Shown piece by piece: positions 11,763 through 24,439 of a stretch of 64,000 bases of DNA (its first letter is position 1; every line of letters begins with the position of its first letter). The notes beneath the pieces are model-generated. The model searched no databases. It saw only the letters and a program-made list of their open reading frames with translations, and was not told where the DNA came from. A program made the position numbers and the translations under genes. Source of the DNA: Dermanyssus gallinae (Eukaryota > Arthropoda > Arachnida > Mesostigmata > Dermanyssidae); the NCBI GenBank assembly GCA_003439945.1, contig QVRM01001811.1, positions 108,501 to 172,500 on the forward strand. The letters run 5' to 3'.

Positions 11763-11763
<1 letters not shown>
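11331..11763. other. Unique non-coding DNA
   Basis: No repeat longer than a few units and no recognised gene. Confidence 0.45.
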
Positions 11764-11824
<61 letters not shown>

Positions 11825-11829
11825 GTATA
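11764..11829. repeat. Compound (CT)n(TA)n microsatellite
   Basis: About 18 bp of CT runs straight into about 48 bp of TA. Confidence 0.95.
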
Positions 11830-12655
11830 ATGTTTTCCCTTATTTCGGCTGTCGGCGTTGTCGCCGTCGCTGAGAAACGACTACATTGCCGTTAACGCAC
11901 CATTTCTCTGCATTTCGTTTTCAGGCATGCTTGCTGTGATCTCTCTCTCTCTCGATTGCCGCTGTGTTCCGCTTCGAGAGAGAGAGAGAGTACTAGCTAA
12001 CTACCGTAATCTCGTTTCTAGATTTTCTTCTATCTTTGTTGTTCGTGCATACGTCTCTTAGTGCAACTACTTCTACTACTACTACTACTACTGCTAGTTC
12101 TATTACAACTGCTGCTACTGGTATGACTGCTACGCCATGATACGCCATTGATATTGTCTCTCGACTCGACATGCAGCATCCTATGGGCGATGTGCGACGA
12201 CCACCACCCCCCCCCCCCTCCACGCTTAGCTTTAGCCAGCAGCAGCAGCAGCGGCTGGCGCTTTGCTCAGGAGACAGGTGACACGTACGTAATGATACGA
12301 TGCTAATGAATCGGCACAATAATGAATGATCATCGTCGTCTGGTCGTCTGGTCATCTGGCGCTGTCTGGTCTTGGTTGGCCGGTCGGTCGGTCGGTCGGT
12401 CGGGCGGTTGGTTAGTCTGGCGAGACGAGAAACTAGACTGGACGACCTAGGCCAGTCAGTCACAACCACTGGTGGCTCAAATCACTTCGGTTAAAACAGG
12501 TCGAAGCTGGAAGAAGCAAAAATGAACAATCAGGTGGATGAAAAGACGAGCTGACGAGCAAGCAACAAGAAGAAAGAAAAGCAGAATCTTCACAAGAGGA
12601 GAACAGCTAAAACAGGTAGCCAAATGGTAGTATAAGGAAAGGGGGCGAAAACAAT
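11830..12655. other. Non-coding, repeat-rich
   Basis: Holds (CT)n near 11938-11955, GA repeats near 11975-11991, a (CTA)n run at 12068-12095, a C-run at 12206-12222, (CAG)n at 12239-12253 and (GGTC)n at 12379-12405. No coding evidence. Confidence 0.5.
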
Positions 12656-12656
12656 G

Positions 12657-12689
<33 letters not shown>

Positions 12690-12702
12690 GTAGAGAGAGA
12701 GA
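12656..12702. repeat. Compound (TA)n(GA)n microsatellite
   Basis: TA repeats change to GA repeats at about 12675, the same type of TA-to-GA/CT junction as at 11764 and 46029. Confidence 0.9.
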
Positions 12703-12928
12703 TGCTTGCAAAAGTGCAGCCGATTTGGCCAAGGCCGGGATTTAGTCGCTACGCGAACAACCAACGTGTGTTTAGGCAGTGACACCCATACTCAGGTCGC
12801 AGGGTTGTTTGCGTAGCAATAAAATCCCAGCCCAGACTAAATCGTCTGCACGTTTGCCATCGTACCATTAGCCTTCTGTCTTTCTCTAACCTTTCCTTCT
12901 TCTGCGAAATATAGATTTTAAAAAAATA

Positions 12929-12960
12929 CTATATATATATATATATATATTTATATTTAT
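12929..12960. repeat. (TA)n microsatellite
   Basis: About 22 bp pure TA with TTATA variants at its right edge. Confidence 0.9.
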
Positions 12961-13089
12961 AGGAGAACCGATCATTTCTGGCTCTGTTTGAGCATCAACA
13001 TGTCGTCGATAGGACGACCTATAGGCTGTCGTTCGATTCGTTCGATTTCGTCCGACGTTCCTTTTCCACCACACTTCAACTTGTTCGCT

Positions 13090-13900
13090 CACGACGACGA
13101 CGACGAACAAGAAGGAAAAGACGCCATCGTCACGCGTCGTTTCTCTCTCTCCCTCTCCTCCTCGTTCGCTCTCTCTCTAAATAAGACGCTGTCGGAAAGC
13201 TGAACCGAAGCGTCGTCGATCGCGTCGGGGGTCAACGGAAATCAGCGCTACCACAAGTCCGTAAGTAATCACGGTCTGCAGAAACCTGGGGACCCCTATC
13301 TCCGACTGTGTGAATGTGGGTGTTGTTCTCGTTCTCTACAGTCGTCGTCGTCCTGGTAATCCTAGTCATCGTCGTCGTCGTCGTCGCTGCTGCTGCCGCC
13401 GCCGTGACGCCCCATGTCTTGGGAGGCGACTGGGCTCGCTGCGCGACGCCTCGTCTACATCTGGAACGTCTCGCGCTCTCTCTCTCTCTCTCTCGATGTG
13501 TGCTCGATGTGCATCTGGCCGTTTATGTTGTGCTGTATGCACATGCGAAAAATGCCGCAGTGGATGGATGGATCGGTGGGTGTGTGGGTGGTTATGAGTG
13601 TGTGTGTGGGGGGAAGAGGGGGGAACGGGGGTGTAGGTGGGCTGACTAGGTCTGTCTGAGCATTCGAGCCGTTGTCGTTGTCGTCGTCGTCGTCATCTAA
13701 CCTAACTGGCTGGCCCTAACGCGCTAACTGGTCATGTGCTAACTGCTCATTTTCTATCCACGGGTTTTGCCGCATTTACGCATTACGATTATGATTAGTA
13801 CTGTCACCCCTAGTTTTACTTTTAATAGTGTAATCATGTAACGTGTGTCGTGAACGGGTCGTAGTCGTCGTAGTAGTAGTAGACAGTGTCGGCTAGTATA
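13090..13900. other. CGA/CGT, CT and GT repeat-rich DNA
   Basis: Contains (CGA)n at 13092-13108, CT-rich blocks at 13140-13180 and 13475-13495, (GTC)n at 13338-13390 and 13672-13695, and GTG-rich sequence at 13560-13640. Open frames here are composition artefacts. Confidence 0.55.
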
Positions 13901-14760
13901 AAAATATAAATAATACTACGGCTATAATAAACACGGCTATACATAAATCATACTTTAAATCACAGACCGTGTCAGACAGGCTACTCATTTGTAAAATACT
14001 GGAATCTTTAAAGATGCAATTTTTAGCAGTGCTTTTCTTGGGTACGGCTTCTTATTCAAGCCGTAATCCCCTTAGTGTGAAGGTTTTAAAATTGTATTTT
14101 TTGTTCGTAAATGTATGCATATACAAGTATGCATAATTGTGTGTACACTTTAAATATTTGGTAAATTTGTGTATATACAATCATACAGTTGTACTTTTAT
14201 TTATACATGCTTTACAATAAGGGGATCACGGGGAGTTGAATCTAAAAATAACTGAACATTTGTGCATATAAACACAAGACTATAGAATTCCAGCGTTATA
14301 TGCACATTATCGACGCACAAAAACGACTGAAAAATAACTTTCCAAGCTTAGAGTTCAAGTGCTACATGCCAACAGGCGCAACTCTGTTTACGCGCAAATG
14401 TATCCCAAAAGGCAAAAACTAGAATAATTTAGGACTTTCTCCCCAGCATGCTTACGTGACAATGTTCACTTGTAGCTTTATCTACTCTAAAATAGAGATT
14501 ATACTATTAACTACCAACCATCGGTAGGTAAGGGCTTAAGTACAGCTCGTGGACAAGCTGCTAAATGTGACTTAAAGCAACAGCAAAAATACGAACAGCA
14601 ACGACAACCTGGTAACCGAAACAACAAGAACAACAGGATTACAAGAAAAAAATATACACTTAAAAGAAACAATATACACGACAGTGGTACTTGTAACAAT
14701 ATTTACAACATAGAACGAAAACAGTGACAAAAACATGATAAATACGAAAAGGGTGGTTTT
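13901..14760. other. AT-rich unique DNA
   Basis: Normal-complexity non-coding sequence. No repeats of note, and no recognised gene or RNA. Confidence 0.45.
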
Positions 14761-15430
14761 TTGACAACAGCAAAAACAACAATAACAGCACCAGAAACAA
14801 CAACAACAACAACAACAAACGACGGGAAGATCAGCTTTTGAATGTGAGAGACTATCTACCTGTCGCCTCTTTGTCGGAAGCCAAAGTTAAAGTAGAAAGA
14901 CAGTGTGACGCTGGCGCCGTTGACAGCTAGTAACTATTGGAGTCTAGAGGCGTTCACACAAAATCCTGTATTCGATGCTCCCGATTCGCCGACGGCCGCT
15001 TCGTCGATGCCTCCAGGACTCTGACCGCGTCAGCCCTGTCAGCAGGGAAAGACGTTCCAGTGTCAGCAGCTTATCGAGTGGTCGAGCAGTCGAATTTAAG
15101 AGCGCACGATGACCATATCTTTAGAGCTAAATAAGGACAAACAGAACAAAAAGGGATAACGAATCTAACAGCAGTGGCACTCATAAAAACAACGCACTAA
15201 CAATGACAGCGGCATCAGCGGCAACAACAACAACATCAACGACAACAACATTATAAGGCAGACAGCGACGACAACTACACCCATGGCAAGGAATTTAGTT
15301 GTGCCAACGGTAATAAAACCGACGCAACATGAAAGGTAGTATCAATCACTGTATCAGCAACAGCAACGAAAAACAGATAACGAAAAACAGTGATATCGAA
15401 ACAACAATAACAACAACAACAAATATACAA
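14761..15430. other. Non-coding DNA with scattered (CAA)n runs
   Basis: CAA runs at 14795-14818, 15221-15250 and 15398-15422 sit in unique DNA. The small open frame at 14937-15134 has normal composition but no domain I recognise. Confidence 0.5.
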
Positions 15431-16244
15431 AGACCAACGTCTTTATCAATATCAACTAGCACGGATCTGCTGTTGCGTTGTTGTGATTGTTCTTGTCGTT
15501 GTTGTCGGCTGTTCTCAGCTAACTAATCTCTTCGTAATCTCCAATTCCTGCTGACCAGGTGCGAGCAACTGGATTTGAGCCAATTTGTTTTGACCTATGA
15601 GGTATTAATTGATAAATAAAAAACAAGACAAACACTGACTGCTGTAATTAAGCGGGAAGGGCACACTGGATCATGCCACAGAGTGATTCGTATTGCTCAT
15701 TGAAAGGGCATGACTCTAGTTTGGGGCGTCACTTTAGGTGTTGGTCTGCTCCCCTCTCGTATGTTCACCATGGCGCCGTCGGGACACGTTACGCCGCTTC
15801 CCAGGCCCAAACAAACAAGTTAAGTGAAAGCGCTTGTCTTTAGATTTCGCACTGTTTATTTATTTTTCTGCATCCGATGCTTCAGAATGTTCTGGTCCCC
15901 TCCCTCAGAACTAATCATCTTAAAGGAAGTTTCAAACGCCTCATGGGAACCTCAGATAAACCTAGAGTCTATGTTTTCAGGTAACGCCTTTTGTTGAATG
16001 TCGCATGGGAAAACGTTGAGGCACAGTGTCCGACGTTGTTTCACTTCATTCGACGAATAGTTGGTGATGTACAAACACATATAACTAAGTTGTTTTCGTG
16101 GTTATGGTTAATAACGTACACATATACAGCTTTTGTGATCGAGACACAGTTACTAGTATTGGCATAATAGACGTATTCTATTAGAAACCATTGAACCAAT
16201 GAACCTAAAGAATCATTCTCATCATCCACCCACTATTGTGTCGT

Positions 16245-16322
16245 GTTTGGATCGAATTCACAACTCGTGACCTCCGTGTCGCTTGGTGAGAGAGCTTCCA
16301 CTACACTGTTTTGCTGATGATT
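16245..16322 (-). mobile_element. tRNA-like Pol III relic
   Basis: On the minus strand a box A-like TGTAGTGGAAG is followed by GGAGGTCACGAG and then AATTCGATCC, which resembles a T-arm with a few inserted bases. It cannot form a good cloverleaf. It is probably a decayed tRNA-derived SINE head rather than a tRNA gene. Confidence 0.4.
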
Positions 16323-16389
16323 ATAGATGTACATATCTTTTTGACTATGCAAATCTATCTAGTGGTACGTAAATACGAGTAATAGTGTT

Positions 16390-16436
16390 AGTCCTATTAG
16401 TCGTAGTAGTAGTAGTAGTAGTAGTAGTTGTAGCAG
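16390..16436. repeat. (GTA)n microsatellite
   Basis: About ten GTA units with flanking variants. Confidence 0.85.
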
Positions 16437-16549
16437 AAGCGGGTAATGTTTCTCGTAGCACCGGGAGCAGTGGCAGAAGCAGAATCACAAGACGACCCAC
16501 GCTAGGGCATCCGAGCAGTTCGCGTAGAATGTGTTAGATAGCATGTGCA

Positions 16550-16574
16550 GATAGATAGATAGATAGATAGATAG
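16550..16574. repeat. (GATA)n microsatellite
   Basis: Six copies of the tetranucleotide; a shorter relative lies at 3952-3970. Confidence 0.95.
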
Positions 16575-16784
16575 CGGGCTAGGACTCGACTAGGATTCCT
16601 ACTGCTTCTATGACTGCTCTCCGACTTCGACATCTTCTTCGATATCGCACATGCAGCGTGCCAGATGCCGAACTTTGTATTTGCCCGTAAACCGCAACCC
16701 TTAGTGGTGGTCATCCCGCCACTGGCTAACCACAGCCACAGCCGGCTGCTTCTGCAGGCGATGCGTCGCCTTCACCGTCGCCAT

Positions 16785-16865
16785 AGTTGTTGTCGCCGCT
16801 GCTTTTGTTGTTGCTGTTGTTTTCGTCGTCGCTGCCGCCGCGCTTGTTGTTGTTGTTGCTGCTGC

Positions 16866-16907
<42 letters not shown>

Positions 16908-17035
16908 CGTCCGCTCTTGTTGTTGTCGTCGTCCGCTGTTGTTGTTGTCGTCGTCTGCTGCTGTTGTTGTTGTTGTTGTCGCCCGCTGCTGTTGTTGTTG
17001 TTGTTGTTGTTGTCGGCGTCGTCATCGTCGCCACA
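16785..17035. repeat. TTG/CTG/TCG triplet mosaic
   Basis: About 250 bp with almost unbroken three-base phase, including about 15 consecutive TTG units near 16865-16910 and recurring GTCGTCGTCCGCT punctuation around 16910-16995. The frames are poly-Cys, Leu or Val on plus and poly-Gln, Asn or Thr on minus. Confidence 0.92.
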
Positions 17036-17469
17036 GCCGCCGGAGTTACGCATGCGCCCACTAAGCTAAGCTTATTCGAGGCTGGATTACTCTCTACCTG
17101 GTCCATCATGCCCATAGGCCGCTAGATACGACGACGGGGTGGCGAGTGGAGGTGATTTTCGTCGTCGCCACTTCTACGACGGCTGCTACGACTACCACGA
17201 CTACCACAACCACAGTAGCCGCAGCCGTTCGCTGCAGACACGACCCAGACAAACTCATCGAGCGTCCAAAGGTGTTGCCGTGCCTGTCAGAATGGTAGCG
17301 GCTGCGCTGGCAGTGGCCGGAGGATCACCACCTCTACGTTCGGACGCCTCGTCGAGTTTACGCAGACAGAGAACAACAACAACAACGACAACAGCAGCAT
17401 TACTAGACGCCGGCTCGCAATGCCCGATGGCCTGTAGCTAGAGTGTGGCTAAGACACATCGCACATAGC

Positions 17470-17472
<3 letters not shown>

Positions 17473-17515
<43 letters not shown>
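17473..17515. repeat. (TA)n microsatellite
   Basis: About 37 bp of TA ending in TGTGTGTAT. Confidence 0.95.
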
Positions 17516-19070
17516 ATCAGGCACCCTTGGAGGTTTCAAACTTCGGGCTTGATCACGCTGGTGAAAATGACTCCTGGTTACCCATTTTACTCCCCCCCTC
17601 CCCATCTCGCTACTCTAACTAGAATAGGATTCCTCGCCGCCACGCTCGCCTGAAAGGTGGGGAACTCGTCATACTTTACTCGCGAAATTCCAACAGCACC
17701 AGTAGATCATCGTACTTCTCTCGCAAATGCTCGGGCAGGGGGAGTCATTTATTAGACACAGGCCCTTTTACCCGGGCATCTGTTTTTCAACGTCCTATTA
17801 TGTTTCCTTTTCCTCCCTCTCCCGCTCTTTAGCTGTTACTCTTGTGGCATTTATCTTTCTCTTTTTCACTCTTTCTCTGTCTCACTCAGGCATGTCGCGT
17901 ACTATGTCGAATGCTTCCATATGATAAATGCGCAAAGGAAGTATCCACACCAAAAAGGGGTTGCTTCTAGGGGGTCCAGCAACTAGATAGACGGCTAGAA
18001 ATGGTCGAAATAAACGTGTCCCTAACGCGCACACACCACACTTACTTGAGCACTAAGATGGCTAACGTGAAAAATGATTAGACCCTTTCTCTTCAAAGCG
18101 GCAAATGAGCTAACTGTATCTACTAAACGGCCAAACGTCATTGTCCTTCACCGTATTAGACCCTTTTTGACTGGTGCTGGACGGAAGGTCAAAAACACCT
18201 CTCCTGACCTCTAGCGCTAAGTGGCAACTCTTAGCAGAGAATCATTCTAGGACAATTTTAGTCCCATTTCAACAATTCAAATAAATGGCCATTTCAGACT
18301 AACTTTCTGTGATGATAAATAGCAACATTTGGCCACGCGAGTTGATTGCAATACGCAATGACCTAACTCATTTTATGGTGAATAAACAATGTAGAAAAAT
18401 ATGTATACATGGTACATAAATAGCTGTGCGGCACAAATAAATACGGCACTTTTTTTATTTCAAACCAAAACTTTATCAGAGAAAAGCAGAAACCTGCGTC
18501 GTCCTGTTTAGTTTCTTACTTGAAACCCAGGGATGCTGGTCCACAGAGGAAGAGTCTATAATATGATGTACAGTAGATATCAAAAATACGAACTTCGCGT
18601 GGTGAGACGCCACATTTCCACCCAAACCACGGCTCGAGATACTTAAGATGTGCTGCGCAATACTGAAAAAAAAACACATATAGATTAAACCGAAGAACTG
18701 AGTAGCCAATTAATGCTGGCTTGTAGGTAATGCAATTCAAAGAGTCGAATAATAAAAAAATAATTATTATCATTACTGTAATTGTGATACATGTACATAA
18801 TGATAATACTAAACTCTTGTTTCCCAAAATATTATGATTATTGCGCTCTAGTCTCAAGCATGTTTGGAGTGGACGAAGGGGCGGAGAACTGAAAAGACTG
18901 CCGTAATTGCTCGGCTGTATAAAGCAATTGCCGATGATGCCTCTGAATGACAAGGCGGCGATCAAACCGCCGCTGTTACGCGCGGCCTGCGATATTAGAA
19001 ACCCCTCCGCCCCCTTTACACAGTCCCTACCTAGCTACTGCGACGGCTGTCGTAAAACTGCAGCTAGTGG
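17516..19070. other. Unique non-coding DNA
   Basis: About 1.5 kb with little simple sequence. A minus-strand frame of 149 codons (18516-18965) and smaller ones have no motif I recognise and start in AT-rich sequence. I see no gene. Confidence 0.45.
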
Positions 19071-19960
19071 TCGTGGTGTTGCTGTTGTTGTTGTTGTTGT
19101 TGTCGATGTTGTTGTTATTGTTGCTGCATAGTTGTTCTTCTTCCACCTTCTCTTCTTCCTGTTCTTGCTCCTCCTCTTCTGCTGCTGCTGATGTTACAGT
19201 TGATGCTTCTGCTCTAGAGAAACAACTGTTGTTGTTGTTGTCGTTGCTGTTGTTGTTACAATTGCGGTTTTCGTCCTGAAACCGCAGCGCTGAATGAGCA
19301 ATCTACCAGGCTGAAGACTGCTGACCTCGCTTCGCTTCGCGGCGGACGGGTGGACGGACGGACGGACGGACGGCCGGGCAGAATAACCAGACAGAACGAC
19401 AGACGAACCACGAAACAAGCCCATAGGCGGCAGCCATAAGCGTCGATAGTAGTAGTAGTAGTTAGTAGTGGTGGTGGTGGTGTCGTCGTCGTGGTCGTTT
19501 TCGTAGTCGTCTTCGTCGAGCCGCTCAGAGAATCAACAGAGCAACGAACAAACGAGCGGACGAGCGAGCGAAGAAGTCCATAACGAGATCTGGCTGCGAG
19601 TCGAGTATGTATGAAGCGAGAGACCGAGAGAGCGGCGGGAAGAGAAAGAGGGGTAGAGGGCGGCGAGCGAGCGAGCGAGAGAGAGAGCAATAGCGGGGTA
19701 TCGAGGGAGAGAGCGGGGGGGGGGGCAGAGGAGACGAGAGAGACAGAGAGCGAGAGACAAAAAGCAATAGCGGGGTAGGAGTTCGAAATTCGCAGTAGTA
19801 CGCATAGTAGTCGCAGTAGTGGAAATAGTAGGAGTAGAAAGAAGCTGGCGGTAGGCGCCAGCCGATCGTTTGTCTGCCTGAGAACATGCAGCAGCAGCCG
19901 CAGCCGCCGCCGCCGCCGCCCCCCTCCCATCATCATCATCATCGTCGGCGTCATACATAC
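19071..19960. repeat. Triplet, GA and GGAC repeat cluster
   Basis: Contains (TTG)n at 19078-19128, TTC/CTG-type triplets at 19134-19190, (TTG)n at 19227-19256, GGAC tetranucleotides at 19343-19372, (GTA)n and (GTC)n at 19447-19500, GAGA/GCGA-rich DNA at 19550-19770 with a G-run at 19716-19726, and GCC plus CAT runs at 19888-19945. The 236-codon minus-strand frame over it is compositionally biased throughout. Confidence 0.8.
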
Positions 19961-20082
19961 ACACACGCAAACGTGCTCTCACGCTAACTCAGATAGATAC
20001 ACACGACCGACGACGAACGAATATCAGAACCAGATATCAGAAGGGGCAGGTTGTTCACAGAGGATGCCGGCGGAGGTGGTGT

Positions 20083-20152
20083 AGAGAGAGAGCGAAATCG
20101 GGAGAGAGAGAGAGAGAGCGAAATCGGGAGAGAGAGAGAGAGCGACATCAGC
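20083..20152. repeat. GA-rich minisatellite
   Basis: Three units of (GA)n followed by GCGAAATCGG or a close variant, about 28 bp each. Confidence 0.85.
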
Positions 20153-21604
20153 GACACAGGGATAGAAACCTAAATATATGTACATGTAGAATGTGCAAGA
20201 GAGAGAGAGGTGAAAGAGAGCAGAGTAGAGCGACAACGGTAAGCAGCCCAGCAATCCAGAGAGCAGCAGCAATTAGAGACGTGATCTCACAACCCATTGG
20301 AGGGATATATGGCCATAATCCGACATACCCGTTGTCATAGTCGTAGTCGTAGTAATAGTAGTGCCAGCAGTCTATGTGCCGGAATCTGCGAATCGAATTC
20401 GATCTAACAAACTGTGCCACTAAGTGCCAATGAATAGTCGTCGTCGTAGTCGTAGTCGTAGTAGTTTTGCGTAGTAACCAGTTGTTGTAGTGAGGCAGAA
20501 ACGGGAGACATTTGGGGCAGGACAAAAGTGAGACACACAGTGACGGCGAGAGACAGAGGGAGAGAGAGTGAGAAGGACAAGGAGAGGAAGGGAGGGGAGA
20601 GGAGATATTGGGAGAAAAGCACAAACGCACATCGGGCGAGACAGATCGTGTGTTGTTGTTGTTGTGCATGTTTGCGTACAGGTCTGCGTGAAGTGCATAG
20701 CAGTAGTGGTAGTCGTAGTAGAAGTACCTGTGTCGATGTATGCACTCAAGATACATATGTGGGAGAACGGGCAGTAAAATAGACACTGCAACAATTAGAC
20801 GAAAAAACAGAGAAAGAAAAGCAAGAAGCACCATGCGTCTACAGCCAACGACCAGTGTCCGCACATAGGATGCAGGCAAGGGGCCCTGCGACATCTCGAG
20901 CAGAGGTGTTGTGCAGAGGATCGTCGAACTCTGCGCTCACTTGATTAACTATTGGTGCAATTAAAAACGCCAATTTGCTTCGATTGTAAGGAAATATCTG
21001 TCCTCGTACCGATCACCCGTAAGTATATCAAATTACTGTCAGCGTTACGAGAAGATCCTTTTTTTGGCCTCCCTTTCTGCCTCTCTCTCGTTCTCTCTCT
21101 CGCGCTCTCGAAATCACCACCTTCAATATGCCATCTCGATGAATCGGCCATATGCATTGGAGCGATAGACAACGGCGACGGAAAAGAGCGTGGTAGGATA
21201 TTAAGGTTGATTGCAAAGATTGATATCGAGTATGAGTGCCGACCAACAAATTTTGGAAGCCGCTTATGAAACTACCACTGCTACTACTAGTGGAATTCTT
21301 TCTGAATCACTGAGACCTACCTCACGCACTTGATAAGAATAATTTGCACTTAAATCTAGATTAGCCCATCCCTACACGGCAGTGCTAATAAACTCCACCC
21401 GATCCGACGCGCGACTATCGGATTGATAAGCGCGTTATTACGACATCGTCATTATCATTATCGTCATCATCGTGGTCAATAGTAGTAACCATATCTGTTA
21501 CATCTGAAATTTCTGTTGCTTTTTGACCGACTACGGCCGATTATAGTCCACTCCGGCATTCATCGGAGTCTTAAATTGGAAAGCATGAAAACCAATTTCT
21601 AACC
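20153..21604. other. Non-coding DNA
   Basis: Triplet runs of GTA/GTC type occur at 20335-20365 and 20437-20465, GA-rich sequence at 20540-20620 and pyrimidine-rich sequence at 21062-21110. The 248-codon minus-strand frame (20148-20894) lacks any domain and is biased by these repeats. Confidence 0.5.
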
Positions 21605-21672
21605 AGAGCACGGTCTAGGACTTGAACCCACAAACTCTCGAATGCAATTGCTTTGCCACTAAACGACTTTGT
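21605..21672 (-). mobile_element. tRNA-like Pol III element
   Basis: On the minus strand TAGTGGCAAAG (near box A) lies about 30 bases from GGTTCAAGTCC, an exact match to the box B consensus GGTTCRANNCC. Spacing is tRNA-sized but the acceptor arms do not pair. It is a tRNA-derived repeat or tRNA relic. Confidence 0.5.
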
Positions 21673-22914
21673 TAATTAAACAGGCAGGTGCAATAAAGTA
21701 ACGCGTGAACTGCTCAGAGTCGCCTTAACCAGAGCTCTGTAAAACGTGGTACAACAAACAACATTACATCAGCAGATGTCTGATGACCCCCAGTAGCTCA
21801 AAACTGACGGCTGATGGTCATCAAGTGCGTAACGAGTGATCTGCTCGTTTTTCCACAGAAAACTCTTCTATGAGTCGTACCAAGCGTTTATTACTTCGGT
21901 ACCAAAAGTGCTCAGTATCGGATGTTTGCTTTTAATCTTTTAGTCCGACACCAGCAATGTATTTTCAATGCGTTCTCTGTAAATTGAGGGAAGTAGCTTC
22001 GAGTGCTTAAAAACAAAGCCTTCGAGGACAATAAATACAGAGCCTAGCAGAACGCACGTAGGTAGATATTCAAGCGATACTTTAAATATCTGAGTGCAGT
22101 GCGGAGAGAAGCAAGCTATGCAAGCTTTTTAATTTTAGTGGGGTATATATATATATACTGAGAGAATCTTTTGTACAGTATTGCGCTTATGGCTTACGGC
22201 CTATACGCCATGTTACATCTGTGGTTTAGGGAAAGCCTATGAAGTCTCAGCACGAACATTGGTAATGGTACGCGAACAGCAACTTGTGCATGTTGCTTCG
22301 GTTTAGTCTTTGCCCCAAAAGTTCCAATGTATTGTTTGTGCCGTTAGACAAAATGCGAATTCAATCCCCTAAGCCAATGCTATGCTGTGTTCGTTCCGCG
22401 CTTTGACTCGTGACGAACTTCACGAGACGCTCAGCAGTGATAAGGTTTTCTGGCTTAGTGCTGTAATTAGTACTCCATTGTCTAGGATGAACCGCCAGCA
22501 AAAGGGAAGAGGAGGCACAGGAGGAGCAGACAGCGCTTTTTCTGACGGGTTTTTGGGCCGGGTGACAAGCTGTCTTCTTGAACCGACCCGAGCAAGCTTC
22601 AAGGTCTTCCGCGTCTCCAACGTTGTTGTCGTCGTCGTCGTCTTGCGTGTTGCGCGACTGAGGACTTGGTCAGTCCAGTAGACGCTTGGCCTGGCCTCGT
22701 TATATTGCACTGATTGTGCAAGCACAATATACGCGCTTCACGTCACTGATGTGTGCACTGCATTAGTCAACGGCGGATTGCCACAGTACCTTCATGTTTC
22801 ATTAGCGCACGTCACTCTAGACAAAAAGTTCTCGGTTAGTCACGTACGAACGGAGGACTGCCCGTTATACATATATCTACTGTTAGAGAAGCACTATTGC
22901 TTCTTTCTACAACT
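21673..22914. other. Unique non-coding DNA
   Basis: Contains a short (TA)n at 22144-22158 and (GTC)n at 22623-22643. A near-palindrome (TATATTG ... CAATATA) lies at about 22700-22731. No gene was recognised. Confidence 0.45.
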
Positions 22915-23165
22915 GCTTCAACAACAACAACAACAATAATAACAACGACCACTACTATTACTACTATTATTGCTTTTACACGACACTTTGAGCCCGTCGC
23001 TGTCCGCCCGTTGTTGTTGTTGTTGTTACTGTTGTTGTTGTTGTTACTGTTGTTGTTGTTGTTGTTGTTACTGTTGTTGTTGTTGTTACTGTTGTTGTTG
23101 TGTTGTTGTGTTGTTGTTGTTGTTGTTGTTGTTACTGTTGTTGTTGTTGCTGTTGTTGTTGTTAC

Positions 23166-23196
<31 letters not shown>

Positions 23197-23220
23197 GCTG
23201 TTGTTGTTGTTGTTACTGTA
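22915..23220. repeat. (TTG)n array with regular TAC interruptions
   Basis: After CAA triplets (22919-22945), a (TTG)n array runs from about 23010 to 23217, broken at intervals of 18-30 bases by TTACTG, twice by GTGTTG and by TTGCTG. This gives a higher-order repeat of GTTACT(GTT)n type. Confidence 0.92.
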
Positions 23221-23339
23221 TCGGCGTCATTGTCGCAGAACACGCAAGTCAAACCGACACCGGTCCTACAGCAACGTCGGATGTCCGAATCCACCAGCAA
23301 CTAGCAGACAAAGTCGATACCTAAATGCATGTAGTATCG

Positions 23340-23905
23340 TCGTGTACGTTGACGTATGCATGTATGTGTATGTATGTATGTATGCACGTTAACTACAGTG
23401 AACAACTACTATTACTACTAATGTGCACGCGTGCCAAATCCTGTACGAGTGTGTCTCCAGGTGTGTGTATGCATGTTTCGGTGTCTGTGTATGTATGTAT
23501 GACTGTATGCATGGCTGTATGTATACGTAGCCGTGCATGCATATGTGTGTATATGCATGTATCTATAGATGCATCTATCTGTGTACGCATGTATATATAC
23601 GCATGCATTTATATATGCATCTATCTATGCAAGCATATCTGTCTGTCTGTCGGTCTGTCTGTCTGTAAGCGTGAAGCTCTATGCATGTATGCGTTTAAGC
23701 GGTGTATGTAGCTGTTCTTCGTTGGAGTTTCGCCGATTGTCCTTTTCTCCTCTCGGTCGCGGTCTCCTCTCGCCCGCCCGTGCGGGCTGGGAAGACGGCA
23801 CATGTTCTACGTATGCGTATATATGTACGAATGTATGTATGTATGTATATATAAATATATAAATGTTCGAGAATATCTCTCTATATATATATATATATGT
23901 ATACA
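23340..23905. repeat. TATG/GTCT tetranucleotide region
   Basis: Loose ATGTATGT, TGCATGTA and CTATCTAT repeats run for more than 500 bp, with GTCT repeats at 23636-23667, GTAT repeats at 23830-23848 and a (TA)n tract at 23882-23900. Frames over it are rich in Cys, Tyr, Val and Ile because of the period-four repeat. Confidence 0.75.
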
Positions 23906-24124
23906 AGCACGCACAGACGCATGCATGCCCGTAAAAAGATACTTGCTGCCCTCTGGCGAACGTAAATCCTCACAGCAGCAGCAGCAACAGCCGAAGCAGC
24001 AGCGTTCGCTTCTTCTGCGTCGGCTGAAGCTTCTGCTCTTGTTGTCGTTGCTGCTGCTGCTGCTGGTAATTTACTGCTCACACTCCATGGGCACGGACGC
24101 TCGGACGCACGCACGCATGCACGC

Positions 24125-24200
24125 AGGTAGCTAGGTAGCTAGCTAAAGGTAGTAGGTAGCTAGCTAAAGGTAGTAGGTAGGTAGGTAGGCAGACAGACAG
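24125..24200. repeat. GGTAGCTAGCTAAAGGTAGTA tandem repeat
   Basis: A unit of about 22 bp occurs twice in tandem, flanked by GTAG/GGTA tetranucleotides that appear to be its source. Confidence 0.85.
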
Positions 24201-24439
24201 GTAGGCGAAGACTAAGCGCGTTCGTGTGCGAACCGGCCGATCCACCGATCGACCGCCCGAGCGGCACTTCGCCTGGCCGGCCGCCCGCACGACGCCGCCG
24301 CCGATGCTGCTGCCAGGGTCTCGCCTCAAGCAACAGATCAGCGGAAAGATAGCGCGTCGCTGTGTTTCGTCGATACTCTCTGCCTTCTTGTTGACGACGA
24401 CGTTGACGGCAACGAGACGCTAACGTTGCTCTCGATGTG

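Noticed and set aside
20148..20894. 248-codon minus-strand open frame
   Set aside because: Compositionally biased by GA and GTA/GTC repeats; no domain and no plausible splice structure.
21605..21672. Functional tRNA gene on the minus strand
   Set aside because: Box B is perfect but box A has a mismatch and no cloverleaf closes.
22915..23220. CRISPR-like array
   Set aside because: Regularly spaced short units are interrupted TTG repeats without distinct spacers, and the DNA is eukaryotic.
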